Source: Actinomycetota bacterium (GTDB lineage Bacteria; Actinomycetota; Acidimicrobiia; Acidimicrobiales; RAAP-2). From it: DNA of 64,000 bases. Below the pieces are notes generated by a model. The model was not told where the DNA came from. It saw only the letters and a program-made list of their open reading frames with translations, and searched no databases. This document shows, one piece after another, positions 1 to 9,997 of this stretch (positions within the stretch are counted from its first letter, which is position 1; each line of letters starts with the position of its first letter). Made by a program: the position numbers and the translations under genes. The stretch lies in the NCBI GenBank assembly GCA_021324355.1, contig JAJPJD010000018.1, forward strand, positions 1-64,000, written 5' to 3'.

Positions 1-2
1 AC

Positions 3-83
3 CGCTGCTGGGTCGACCGCACCCCCTACGACCCCGCGCACCACGGGGCGATCCTCCGCCTTGGAAAGTCTTTGGCCGCTTGA
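3..83 (+). CDS. C-terminal fragment of an unidentified CDS truncated by the window start (RCWVDRTPYDPAHHGAILRLGKSLAA*)
   Basis: Open frame from the window edge to a TGA stop; too short to assign a family. Confidence 0.25.
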   Translation, partial: RCWVDRTPYDPAHHGAILRLGKSLAA

Positions 84-343
84 GGTTGACACAGAGGGTG
101 TCATCGGGTGACCTGTCTCACAGCGTCTCCAGGCCCACGTCTATTCGAGACTCCGGGCCCTACTGTACGAGCAACTGGCCAGGCGGCCCAGGCCGGCCGG
201 CGAGCTGGCGCTTGCCGGTCAGTGCGCCCGGGTCCAGGCCCTGGGCGATCAGCCGGCCGAGCCGACCTGCCGTCCCGAGAGGGTTGGCGGCCCGGCTGCG
301 GGATGGCCCAGAGCCAGGTGCTGCATCGCAGGCAAGGACTGGT

Positions 344-937
344 TCAGAGTCCGCACTCGGCGGCCGTCGACCACTGGTCCCAACCGCCACGCAGGTAGAT
401 CTGGTAGTTGATCTGATCCTGCACCTCCGGCGGGGCATCGCTCGGAAGCCCGGTTCCGCCATTGGCCTCCCAGGTCGAGAGCAGGTCCTGGTATGCGCCG
501 TAGTAGCCGTTCCCGGTGTCTTCGCTGTAGTTGCCGCCGGACTCGTGGTCCCTGATGCACGCGACACCGGGGAGCGCGGCCCAGGCCGCTGCTGCTGACG
601 TCTCGGCTGGTTGCGGCGCGGTTGGCGGCTCGGGTGCCACTGGTGGCGTTGGCGCCGCTGAACTCGTCGTGGGGATGAACGCAGGCGTCTCGCCTTGGCC
701 GAGAGGGCGCGGCATTGGCGACGCAAAAGAAAGGTGAGCAGTGGGTTGGAAGGATCGCCGTGCAAGCGCAACGGCATGTGCTTGGCCTTTCCCGGCCAGC
801 AGCGCAGGGCTCGCCCACAAGGCGACGATCGCCACTGGGAGACCTATGTGCGCCAGTGCCTGCCTAAGGGGAATTCGGTGTCGATGCTCGGATCGCGGGT
901 GCGATCGCGCGCTGAGGTCGATGCGGCGGATGTCCAC
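344..937 (-). CDS. Secreted transglycosylase-like (resuscitation-promoting-factor type) protein
   Basis: N-terminal hydrophobic segment, Pro/Ala-rich linker, C-terminal CIRDHESGGNYSEDTGNGYYGAYQDLLSTWEANGG...QIYLRGGWDQWSTAAECGL typical of Rpf transglycosylase-like domains. Confidence 0.8.
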   Translation of the reverse strand: MDIRRIDLSARSHPRSEHRHRIPLRQALAHIGLPVAIVALWASPALLAGKGQAHAVALARRSFQPTAHLSFASPMPRPLGQGETPAFIPTTSSAAPTPPVAPEPPTAPQPAETSAAAAWAALPGVACIRDHESGGNYSEDTGNGYYGAYQDLLSTWEANGGTGLPSDAPPEVQDQINYQIYLRGGWDQWSTAAECGL

Positions 938-1501
938 GTCCGCTCCTTTCGTCGCCCGTACGGGCTGATCGGGTGTTCGTGGGCTGATCGCCGCTGGTCA
1001 CGCTCGCCGGTCGACTCCACGACCGTGGATGTCTGGGCAGTACGCGCTGCCATACCGGTTGCAGGAGCGGAGATTTCGAAAGCCCGGGCCAACTCAGCCA
1101 GGGGCGCCCCCGGTTTTCGATCCGCCGGGATCGCGCGGCGCCCACCGGGCGCAGCCAACCGGCCGCGCCCCTTGAGACCGAGGCGCGCTCCTGCCTGTCA
1201 ACCGGTAGGTGCCTGCCGTTCCGCGACCTCGCTGGTCGCGCTGGTCACAAGACGTTCTCATGGTCGGCCGGCCAGCACGCCTGCGCCAACCTGTTCGTGT
1301 CAGTTCGGTCCTGGTTGATGCACCCGGTCGGCCAAGCCATCTGGCGAGCCGACGTCGTCGTGCTGGCGGCATCGATACTGTAGCGGACCAGTGCACCCCC
1401 GCTGGAATCGAGAGGCTCCGTCCGAGGCCGAAGAGGCCGAGTCAGGCCCTTTGAACTGGGAGAATGGCTAGCGGACCCTGGAGGCTGGGCGAGCCGCGCA
1501 G

Positions 1502-2350
1502 TTAGCGAGCCAACACGGCAGCTACCACTGCATCGAGTGACGGGGCAGACGGCACGTCCTTGAACCCGGCCAGGCGTTCGTACACTGCAGCTGCCGCGAG
1601 CGCCGCACCGTCGGGGAGCTCAGCATCATCCAAGGTGTTGGCGATCTCCAGCATCTCGTCAACCCACCGCCAGGCACGGTCAGCAACCCTCCCTTCACCT
1701 TCGGAGCGAGCCAACAGATCGGGCTGCGTCTGGGCCCACAGGTCACACAGAGCGCTGTCGACGCCGTAGCGGCAGGCGGCGGACCGAACAGTGATGAGCA
1801 AGGCCGAGGAGCACTTGGTCCAGGCCGCGTGGCACATCTTTAGTGTCGACGCCGCGGTGGGATCCTCGCCGAGGTCGGTCACGACCAGCTCATTGGTTGT
1901 GAGGTCCTCGACCACGGCACCAGCATGGGGGCCTGAGACGAACAAGTCCGTTCTGCCCATGTCACGCGGTGGACCGCCGATGATCCCGCCGTCCAGGTAC
2001 TGCCCACCAGATTCTTCGATCGTTCGAGCGATCAGCTTTGCTCTGGCCGGTGAGATCGCGTTGGCATCGAGCACGACAGGGTGGTGCCCAGTCTCCGCCA
2101 TTGCGTCTGCAAGATGCTGTGCAACCTCCGCCGCGCGAGCAGGAGGAACGATCGAAAGAACAAGATCGCTCTGACCAACGAGCTCGGTGACGGTCCCGAC
2201 GTCGACCAGGCCCGCCCGCGCCGCTCGATCCGCCGTCTGTCGGCTTCGCTGCTCGAGGGCGACTACCACTCGTGTCCCCTTGGCGGCCAGGGTCTTGCCG
2301 ATGGCCGAACCCATCGAGCCGGCACTCACGATTCCGATACACCCGAGCAT
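1502..2350 (-). CDS. NAD(P)-binding 6-phosphogluconate dehydrogenase-like oxidoreductase (DUF1932-type C-terminus)
   Basis: N-terminal GCIGIVSAGSMGSAIGKTLAAKGTRV Rossmann motif; LDGGIIGGPP and LKMCHAAWTKCSSALL segments. Confidence 0.8.
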   Translation of the reverse strand: MLGCIGIVSAGSMGSAIGKTLAAKGTRVVVALEQRSRQTADRAARAGLVDVGTVTELVGQSDLVLSIVPPARAAEVAQHLADAMAETGHHPVVLDANAISPARAKLIARTIEESGGQYLDGGIIGGPPRDMGRTDLFVSGPHAGAVVEDLTTNELVVTDLGEDPTAASTLKMCHAAWTKCSSALLITVRSAACRYGVDSALCDLWAQTQPDLLARSEGEGRVADRAWRWVDEMLEIANTLDDAELPDGAALAAAAVYERLAGFKDVPSAPSLDAVVAAVLAR

Positions 2351-2369
2351 GATCTTCTCCTCCTGGAGC

Positions 2370-3122
2370 TCAGGCGAGCCTGGTCAGCGCCAGCGCTGTG
2401 GCCAGCAGGACCACACCCAGGGCGGTGGCTCGCAGGGCTGCCTCGAACGGGGCGAGCAGGAACGTCCGATCAAGGATCTGCTCGCCTCCCTCGACCAGTT
2501 CGATCTTGCCCGTCACGCCCAGGGTCTTGCGACGGAGGAGACGGGCGGGGGTGGACAAGGAACGCTGAGCCGCCGAGAGGGCAAGCGCGGCTACCGCGGC
2601 CAGGCCGGCCGGCCACGAGAGCCCGCCGGTTTGAGCCACGTACGCAGTGAGCACCGGGAAGGCTCCCCAGGAAGCGGCAAAGACGAGGTCCTTGTGAACA
2701 GCCCGGATGTCGAGGTTGTAGGCGACCACCAGGAGTGGGCCGACCACGATGAAGGGGATCAGGGAGGGACCAACTCGCCCGACACCGAGCGCCCCGAGCG
2801 AGACCGCACCGCCGAGCGAGAGAACCGCCACAACCACGAGCCACCGGGTCGGGATGACGGTCCTGAGCGGCCGTCCGCTCACCTCGTCGAGCGCGTGGGC
2901 AGCCACGCCGACAGCCAGGAGGAAGGCGAGCACGGTCGCGACCAGCCGATCGGTGCGTACGTGCGGTGCCAGACAGGCACCGATGACCACGTAGGCCAGG
3001 TGCCAGGCGGTGTAGGGCGGGTGCAAGAGTGTCCACCAGTCACGCCAGCCACCGGTGCCGGTGGCGTAGAACGCCGGTCGAAGGGTTCCTGGAGGGTCCG
3101 AGGGTGTGGTCGTGTTAGCCAC
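2370..3122 (-). CDS. UbiA-like polytopic membrane protein
   Basis: Multiple TM segments; HPPYTAWHLAYVVIGACLAP...AHALDEVSGRPL resembles UbiA-like membrane proteins. Confidence 0.55.
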   Translation of the reverse strand: MANTTTPSDPPGTLRPAFYATGTGGWRDWWTLLHPPYTAWHLAYVVIGACLAPHVRTDRLVATVLAFLLAVGVAAHALDEVSGRPLRTVIPTRWLVVVAVLSLGGAVSLGALGVGRVGPSLIPFIVVGPLLVVAYNLDIRAVHKDLVFAASWGAFPVLTAYVAQTGGLSWPAGLAAVAALALSAAQRSLSTPARLLRRKTLGVTGKIELVEGGEQILDRTFLLAPFEAALRATALGVVLLATALALTRLA

Positions 3123-3849
3123 CGGCCCGTCGCCCCCACATCACCAAGCCACCACCCAGGCTCATGGCCTTGGCGTGTACATCGACCATGCCTGCCGCCT
3201 CCCATGCCTGAACTGTCCAGGCAACCGGGTACCGGCGGTCGTGCGCGGTGATGCTCGGCCCGAGGAAACGCCCAACGCGCCACCAGGGAGGCCCTCCGGC
3301 CGCCCATCCAGCTGCCGGCAGGACGATGCGGGTGTAGCACCACCAGGCCAACCGCCACGGGAGGCTTGGTGGGACCAGGAAGTCGAGGCTGGCCATCGGC
3401 GCCCCAGGCTTGAGTACCCGAGCCAGCTCGGCCAGTGTGGCCCCGGGGTCCTCGACGTAGCGAAGCAGGTAGGTGAACGTGAGTGCGTCGAACGCGCCGT
3501 CGGGGAACGGTAGGTGTTCAGCTCGGGCCCGGGTCAGCGAGATTTGGTGATCCAGCCCGGCCGACTCCACCCGCCGACGCCCTGCTCGCAGCATCGAGTC
3601 GGTGAGGTCGCAGCCGACGATCTGTGCGTCGCACCGGTCGGCTAGCTCGATCGCGACCGCTCCGGTCCCGGTTGCCACGTCGAGGACTCGGGCCGGTCGC
3701 CGCTCGGCGATCGGCCCGACCATGGCTCGCCGCCAGCGCCGGTTCTGACCCAGGGAGAGGACCTCGCACAGCAGGTCATAACGCTCAGGCAGCGGCGAGA
3801 ACAGACCGATCGCGATCCCGCTTCTCCCGGCGGATGGAGCTGATGGCAC
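3115..3849 (-). CDS. UbiE/MenG-like class I SAM-dependent methyltransferase
   Basis: VLDVATGTGAVAIELADR motif, LPFPDGAFDALTFTYLLRYVEDP; ORF opens further upstream but homology-like sequence starts near a GTG at 3849. Confidence 0.75.
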   Translation of the reverse strand: MPSAPSAGRSGIAIGLFSPLPERYDLLCEVLSLGQNRRWRRAMVGPIAERRPARVLDVATGTGAVAIELADRCDAQIVGCDLTDSMLRAGRRRVESAGLDHQISLTRARAEHLPFPDGAFDALTFTYLLRYVEDPGATLAELARVLKPGAPMASLDFLVPPSLPWRLAWWCYTRIVLPAAGWAAGGPPWWRVGRFLGPSITAHDRRYPVAWTVQAWEAAGMVDVHAKAMSLGGGLVMWGRRAGG

Positions 3850-4143
3850 CCCGGCCACCCTACGTTGGCCGGCCACCGGCCGCTCCCCGGCCACCTTGTG
3901 AACAAAAGCCCAGCTCAACGGGGTGCTTGATCCCCGATCCTCGCGAATGGACCCTCTAGGCTTTTCCAGGATCGGAGGCTGCTTCGGTGCCGACGAAAAG
4001 GCAAAACCTTCGCGAGAGGGTGACGCAAAGCCACGGGACTCTGGGGAGTCAGCCGGGCCGCCGAACCGGTAGGTGCATCCCGGCTCAGGCTCTTCCCAGG
4101 TGGTGGACCAGGACAAGGACGGGGAAGGGCTGATGGCCAACGG

Positions 4144-6963
4144 GTGCGGCCCGATCGTCGGGTCGTGCTGAGCTTCTGGCGGGTGCTCTGGCGACGCCGT
4201 GACCGGCGCCGGCGCAACGGCGCGGCGCGAGCGCGCACAGACGAGGGCTTCGGCCTGATCGACTGCATCGTCGCGATGGTGGTGCTGCTCGCGGTCCTGG
4301 TCCCCACCAGTTACCTGTTCACCAACGTCCTGGCCAACGCCGCTTCGGCCCGCCAGCGTCTGACCGCGCTGTCCGTCGCCGAGCAGTGGATCGAGGTCCT
4401 TAACAACCAGGGGCCGCCAGCCGACGCCAACAACCAGCCCGAGGTCGGCGTCCCGATCTCAGAGCCACCGTCGCACCTCTCGGGCGTCACCTACAACGTC
4501 CTGGCGACATTCCACTGGACCGATGCCACCGGCGGCACCCCCGACTTCTGCACCACCGACACCGCGCCGTCTCTCGGGTTACAGGTCACCGTGTCGTGGG
4601 GAGTCGGCCAGAGCATCACCGATCAGGCGATCTTGGACTTCCCGCCTTCAGGGAACCTGACCGACGGGTTCCTGGCGATCCAGGTCAATGGCGATCCCGC
4701 CTACCCGGGTACCCCACCGACCGATGTGTTCTCCACCTCCTGGAGCAGCCGAGTCCAGAAGGTGCCGGTCCAGGTATCTGGATCGAACCTCACCACTCCC
4801 TACTCGCTCAACCCTGATGCCAACGGGTGCGTGTTCCTGGAGCTCACGCCGGGCGTGTACAACGTCCAGGTCGGCCCGGGACCAACCGCGGCGTACGTCG
4901 TCAACTACAACGAGGCGCCCTCGGAGACCCAGGCACTGGCCAACCAGTCCCCGGTCACGGTCAGCGTGGCCGAGATCACCGAGGTCCAGTTCCAGTACGA
5001 CGAGGGAGCCGACATCGGGCTTTCCTATCCGACCAGTACCGCGGTTGCCGACGGGATCAGCTGCCCGCACAAGGGTCCGCTCATCTGTCTGGTCGCTGGA
5101 CAGTCACCGGCCAGTCCTGCGGCCCCCAGCTCGTCTCCCCAGGCAACCGCCATCGTGCAGACCTCCTCGGGCTGGTCGGTCGCGTCGCTGCCCTCCTCGA
5201 TGGCCAGGCTCAAGGGAGTCGACTGCACGACCAGCGCGTGTCTTGCCGTCGGCTACGGCTCCTCCGGAGCGGTCGCTGCGGTGACGACCAACGGCACCAG
5301 CTGGACGCCCACCACCCTGCCGTCCGGAGTCTCGGCGCTGTCCAGCGTGGTCTGCCCCACCGGGGCAACGACCCCGGCCTGTGTCGCCATCGGTTCGGGG
5401 ACGTCCTCCAACGGCGTCCTGCTGACGGCAACCCTCTCGGGCTCGACGGTGACCTGGACTCGCGACACCATCCCCAGCACCACCGCCCTGAACCAGATCG
5501 TCTGCCCGAGCACCTCGTCGCAGCCGGTCTGCTACGTGACTGCCACCACCACCTCGGGGGCGATCATCTTCTCCAACAGCGGGTCGCCGTCGCCTGGGAC
5601 CACCTGGACGACCTACTCGACGCAGTCCGGCTTCACCATGAGCTCGCTCACCCAGCTGGTCTGTAACAGCACCACCTTTTGTGTGGCCATCGGGGCGGTT
5701 CAACCTCCGCCACCGCGCCGCGGCCCACCACCTCCCCCAGTGCCTGAGATCATCCAGCTAGTCAGCGGGACTTGGCAGGAGTACACCAACAGCACCGGCG
5801 TCACGCCGACCGGGTTCACCTCGATCGCCTGCACCACGTCGGGCAACCACTGCTGGGCTACCGGGACCACCGCATCGGCTCCGATCGCGATTTACTTGAG
5901 CAGCGGGACCACCTGGCAGTCGGACACCGGTATCCCCGCCGGCGCGACTGCGCTCGGCAACCTGACCTGCCCAGGGTCCACCTCGGGCTGCTTCGCGCTC
6001 TACCAGACCTCGACCAGTGCGGGCGTGATGTCCATCGGCAGCGGGACCAGCTGGTCGACCGCCTCCCTGCCCGCCGGTGTCGTATCCATGGAGCAGTTGG
6101 TGTGCCCGTCGGCCACCTCCTGCTTCGCGGTGGGGACCTCGGCCAACTCGGCCGTGATCGACGTCCTGGCCTCAGGCAGCTGGTCGTCCGCCACCTTCTC
6201 GGCCACCCCCGGTGGAAACCCAGTGGACATCACCGGTCTTTCCTGCAGCGCTGCGACCACCTGTGCGGCTGCAGGTACGACCGAGTCTGCGGGTGTGGTC
6301 CTCACCTACAACAACGGCACTTTCAGTGGCTCGGCTACCCCGACCGGCCTTTCGGGCATGTTCCTGGCCAATCCGCCGATCATGGTGTCGAACCCCAACC
6401 TGCAGCCCAACTCCATCATCGAGATGGCGGCGCCCACAACCGCCAACGGTCCCCAGGTCGCGGTCGGTCCCTTGTTCCCGTTCGTCTCGGGGTACTCGGT
6501 TGCCGCCGGATACTGCCCCTCGGAACTCACCACGGCCTCGGCGAACGCGTCGACGGTGCCTGGGGCCACGCCCAGCACCTCGCCGGCGGCACCGACGGTG
6601 ACCTTGCCGATGGGTCTGCTGCCCATCGAGGCGACCAACACCAGCGGGGTGCCGATCTCCGGTGCCACGATCTCGATCGCCGATGCGTCGTGCACCTCCT
6701 CGGCTGAGCTCACACCGCTCAGCTCTGGTTCGTTCCCCGCCCTATCCAACCCACCGGCCAACCCGTCCAACCCCACCAGTTACTCGATGCCGACCTCTGG
6801 GGCCGATGGGCTGAGCCGGCTCGCCGTCATCTATGGCACCTACCTCGTCACTGTCACCCTCGGCTCCGCCCATGCGACCACGACCGTCACCGTCAACCCA
6901 ACCTCGATCGTGGTCGGCTCGACCACCTATTACATGCCGGCCTTCGTTCCGGTGCCCGACTGA
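4144..6963 (+). CDS. Giant pseudopilin-like protein (PilV-type prepilin N-terminus) with Cys-paired repeat domain
   Basis: Basic leader then DEG|FGLIDCIVAMVVLLAVLVPTSYLFTNVLANAASARQRLTALSVAEQWIEVL, a type III signal/prepilin-like segment; then about 9 repeats of the form L-x-x-(I/V)-x-C-P...C-x-A-x-G...W. Confidence 0.75.
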   Translation: MRPDRRVVLSFWRVLWRRRDRRRRNGAARARTDEGFGLIDCIVAMVVLLAVLVPTSYLFTNVLANAASARQRLTALSVAEQWIEVLNNQGPPADANNQPEVGVPISEPPSHLSGVTYNVLATFHWTDATGGTPDFCTTDTAPSLGLQVTVSWGVGQSITDQAILDFPPSGNLTDGFLAIQVNGDPAYPGTPPTDVFSTSWSSRVQKVPVQVSGSNLTTPYSLNPDANGCVFLELTPGVYNVQVGPGPTAAYVVNYNEAPSETQALANQSPVTVSVAEITEVQFQYDEGADIGLSYPTSTAVADGISCPHKGPLICLVAGQSPASPAAPSSSPQATAIVQTSSGWSVASLPSSMARLKGVDCTTSACLAVGYGSSGAVAAVTTNGTSWTPTTLPSGVSALSSVVCPTGATTPACVAIGSGTSSNGVLLTATLSGSTVTWTRDTIPSTTALNQIVCPSTSSQPVCYVTATTTSGAIIFSNSGSPSPGTTWTTYSTQSGFTMSSLTQLVCNSTTFCVAIGAVQPPPPRRGPPPPPVPEIIQLVSGTWQEYTNSTGVTPTGFTSIACTTSGNHCWATGTTASAPIAIYLSSGTTWQSDTGIPAGATALGNLTCPGSTSGCFALYQTSTSAGVMSIGSGTSWSTASLPAGVVSMEQLVCPSATSCFAVGTSANSAVIDVLASGSWSSATFSATPGGNPVDITGLSCSAATTCAAAGTTESAGVVLTYNNGTFSGSATPTGLSGMFLANPPIMVSNPNLQPNSIIEMAAPTTANGPQVAVGPLFPFVSGYSVAAGYCPSELTTASANASTVPGATPSTSPAAPTVTLPMGLLPIEATNTSGVPISGATISIADASCTSSAELTPLSSGSFPALSNPPANPSNPTSYSMPTSGADGLSRLAVIYGTYLVTVTLGSAHATTTVTVNPTSIVVGSTTYYMPAFVPVPD
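5045..6360 (+). repeat. About 9 degenerate protein-level repeats (~45-55 aa), each with a Cys pair
   Basis: e.g. LKGVDCTTSACLAVGYG, LSSVVCPTGATTPACVAIGSG, FTSIACTTSGNHCWATGTT, LGNLTCPGSTSGCFALYQT, MEQLVCPSATSCFAVGTS, ITGLSCSAATTCAAAGTT. Confidence 0.75.
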
Positions 6964-7898
6964 TGCGAGCGATCGGCAACCTCTTCTGCTGCGTCCGGCG
7001 GGGCCTGGGCCGGCGTCCCCGAGGGGAGGAGGGACTTACCCTGGTCGAACTGATGGTTGCGGTGGTCACGTTGCTGACCTTGTTCATGATGACCGTCCCC
7101 ATCGTCGACACGTTGTTCTCGACGGTCGCGCGGGTGAACAACACCTACATCAATGTGAACCAGCTGCTGCCGATCTCGACCAACCTGCAGCGGTTCATCC
7201 GTTCTGCGGTCGAGCCCGGCCCGACCACCGGGGGGGTGCCGGATCCGGCCTTCGTCACCGGCAGCATCTCTCCGACATCGGTGACCTTCTACACGAACAT
7301 CGGCGATCCCAGTGGTCCGGCCCGGATCGTGGCGTCCTGCGCCTCCTCGCAGCCCTCGAGCGGGCTGTGTGATGCCGGCGGCGTGTTCTCGGTCACAGAG
7401 GCGACAGCCAACGCCGGGACGTGTCCGCCCGCCGGCTCCGGATGCACCTGGGGGACCCCTCGCACCCTGATCACGGTGGACGGCGTCTCCAATGCTCTCG
7501 ACAACCAGCCCCTGTTCGAGTACACGCTGCTGGTCGAGGACGCGACCTCGACCGCCACCACCTACACCACGCCAATGGTCGGGAACGCCACCATCAATGG
7601 CACCACCTATTCGTGCCTGCCCTCAAGTCCGAACACCCCATCGACCCCGTACCAACCCACCGTGGCCTCGTGCCTCTACGGGGCTGACACCAACACCTTC
7701 GCCACCTGTACCAGTACCCCGAATAGCTCCTCGGATCCCCTTGCCGATTGCCCTCCGGCAGAGATCTACGCAGTGACCATCGACCTGCAGGTCAACGGGG
7801 TCTCGAGCGGCCGCACGGCCGGGGGGCAGTCCGAGGACGACACGACGGTCTACTTGCTGTCTCCCACGTCCTCCCAGTACCAAGCGATGGTGGGGTGA
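6963..7898 (+). CDS. Prepilin-type N-terminal cleavage/methylation domain protein (PilW/minor pseudopilin-like)
   Basis: GEEG|LTLVELMVAVVTLLTLFMMTVPIVDTLF prepilin motif with Glu5; TGATG overlap with upstream gene. Confidence 0.85.
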   Translation: MRAIGNLFCCVRRGLGRRPRGEEGLTLVELMVAVVTLLTLFMMTVPIVDTLFSTVARVNNTYINVNQLLPISTNLQRFIRSAVEPGPTTGGVPDPAFVTGSISPTSVTFYTNIGDPSGPARIVASCASSQPSSGLCDAGGVFSVTEATANAGTCPPAGSGCTWGTPRTLITVDGVSNALDNQPLFEYTLLVEDATSTATTYTTPMVGNATINGTTYSCLPSSPNTPSTPYQPTVASCLYGADTNTFATCTSTPNSSSDPLADCPPAEIYAVTIDLQVNGVSSGRTAGGQSEDDTTVYLLSPTSSQYQAMVG

Positions 7899-7899
7899 G

Positions 7900-9918
7900 A
7901 TGACTCGGTTCCGGACCTGGCGGCTCGTCACCTATAACCTGCACGATCAGCGGGCCGTGCGACTGCTGAGCCGAGCGCACGACGTCGGGCAGGCGGGAAT
8001 GGCGATGGTGATCGGTCTGGTCCTGCTCATCTCGATCAGCGCTGGCACGCTGGCAGCCACCGCGATGCAGCATGACCCCTTGGTTTCCGAAGACGTGGTT
8101 CAGCACCTCGCCTATCGGGCTCTCGAGTCGGGCATCGACACTTATCTGGCGGCGATCAACCAGAACCCGAACCTGGTCAACTGCAACAGCAACAACACGT
8201 CGAGCACCAGCACCTCGTGCCCCTCTTCGGAGCTTCCGGCTCTCAACTCATGGGTGACGGTGACTGGGAACGCGAACAACCCGGTCACCGAGAAGTTCAT
8301 GTGGACCAACCCCGCGCTGTGCTTCAACACTGCGTGCAGCGCGGTGGGCTCGACGGCTGGGCAGACCCTCGACTACGTGAAGGAGCTGATCTACGGGGCC
8401 GCCAGCATCGGGCACATGGTGTCGTTCCAGAGCTCGTATGTCGATCTCACGCCCGAGAACGGGTTTCTCACCCACCTCTTCTGGAGCAACTACGAGTCCA
8501 CCGTGCCAGCGGCCGGGCAGACCCAGGACTGCACCTACGACTGGAACAATGACTACCAGGGCCCTGACATCACCCAACCGGGGAACTTCAACAGCTCGAA
8601 TTGCTCGGCGGTGTACTTCGGACCCCATGACGTCCTCTACGGTCCCATTTACACGAACGACTCGATCTATGTCTACGGGCAGCCGAACTTCGGCTCGAAC
8701 TCCAACCCGCAGACGGTTACCACCCATGACCCTCACTGTCTCTTCGTTGACCCGATCGACAACGTGGGGAGCCCGCCAGCCTGCTCGAATGCCCCTTCCT
8801 ACGTCGGCGCCTACAACCAGTCGACAAGCTCGGACAACGCCCCCTTCGAGCCCCTTCCCTCGACCGACAGCGCGCTGGCCAGCATCGCGGCCCGCAGTGG
8901 CTGCTTGTACTCAGGACCCACGACGATCACCCTCTCAAACTCGGGGACGACCGAGTACATGACCGTCACCAGCCCCGACACCCCCTACTCGTCGTCTGGG
9001 GTGAACGAGAACGATGCTCCGAGCAACCCGAACAACTGCGGGACCGGCAAGGTGCCGGCACCGGTCAATGGGGTGGTCTTCGTGCAGAACACGCCGTCGT
9101 CGCAGACCTGCCAGGCCTTCGCCAACCCCTTCGACGGCGAGGCCCCCAACGGGACCTACTCGCAGCTCGGCCTCTACTACGGCCAGACTGGCTCTCCTGA
9201 TTGCGAGGGCGACGCCTTCGTCCGCGGCACGGTGTCAGGAGCACTCACCATCGCCACTCAGAACGACATCGTGGTCGATGGGAACATCACCTATGCAGAC
9301 TGTGGCAGTTCCTTCAACAGCACGTACGCCAACCAGTGCGCCTACAACACCGCACCAGGGGTTCCCAATGACGTGCTTGGCCTGATCGCCTACGCCTACG
9401 TCGAGGTGGACCGGCCTCTTGCCACCTCCAACGGCACCACCTTCGTGATGACCAGCTGCGGGGCCCAGGGCGCACAGCCACCACCGCTGTGCGATCCGGG
9501 AGCCGGCGGCCTCACCATCGACGCCGCAATTCTGGCCCTCAACGACGGTTTCGGCGTGAACAACTACGCCTTCCAGGGCAACGGCAACTTCAACGGAAAC
9601 TCGGAGGGCGTCCTGGACGTCTACGGGACCATCGCCCAGGACTACCGACCCGCAGTCGGCACCTTCAGCGGGAACACTTTGGCCTCCGGCTACTCGAAGT
9701 ACTACGTCTGGGACAGCCGTCTGGAGTACGTGAACGTTCCCGACTATCTCGACCCGGGGACCCCGCACTGGTCTATCGCCTCGACCGCGGTCAACCAGGG
9801 AGTGGCTTGCACGGCGACCACACTGCTCCCGGGCTACTGGTCGCCCAACCAGAACTACGGCAGCTACCCGCAGTCGAGCGGGGAGCCCTACTGCGACACC
9901 GCCCCCAACCACCCCTGA
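7900..9918 (+). CDS. Large PilX-like pilus-associated surface protein
   Basis: GQAGMAMVIGLVLLISISAGTLAATAMQ hydrophobic N-terminus as in PilX-like proteins; long Asn/Ser/Tyr-rich extracellular region; same operon as two prepilins. Confidence 0.65.
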   Translation: MTRFRTWRLVTYNLHDQRAVRLLSRAHDVGQAGMAMVIGLVLLISISAGTLAATAMQHDPLVSEDVVQHLAYRALESGIDTYLAAINQNPNLVNCNSNNTSSTSTSCPSSELPALNSWVTVTGNANNPVTEKFMWTNPALCFNTACSAVGSTAGQTLDYVKELIYGAASIGHMVSFQSSYVDLTPENGFLTHLFWSNYESTVPAAGQTQDCTYDWNNDYQGPDITQPGNFNSSNCSAVYFGPHDVLYGPIYTNDSIYVYGQPNFGSNSNPQTVTTHDPHCLFVDPIDNVGSPPACSNAPSYVGAYNQSTSSDNAPFEPLPSTDSALASIAARSGCLYSGPTTITLSNSGTTEYMTVTSPDTPYSSSGVNENDAPSNPNNCGTGKVPAPVNGVVFVQNTPSSQTCQAFANPFDGEAPNGTYSQLGLYYGQTGSPDCEGDAFVRGTVSGALTIATQNDIVVDGNITYADCGSSFNSTYANQCAYNTAPGVPNDVLGLIAYAYVEVDRPLATSNGTTFVMTSCGAQGAQPPPLCDPGAGGLTIDAAILALNDGFGVNNYAFQGNGNFNGNSEGVLDVYGTIAQDYRPAVGTFSGNTLASGYSKYYVWDSRLEYVNVPDYLDPGTPHWSIASTAVNQGVACTATTLLPGYWSPNQNYGSYPQSSGEPYCDTAPNHP

Positions 9919-9997
9919 GTCGGCCAGGAGCGGTGCTGGACGCGGCGCCGACCGCGCGCGTCCCCGGCCCGCTGGCCCATCGGCCGGCGGACGCGCC

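Noticed and set aside
937-1501. Possible c-di-AMP (ydaO-type) riboswitch upstream of the Rpf-like gene
   Set aside because: Such riboswitches often precede actinobacterial rpf genes, but I could not find the conserved core; Infernal against the Rfam ydaO-yuaA model would decide.
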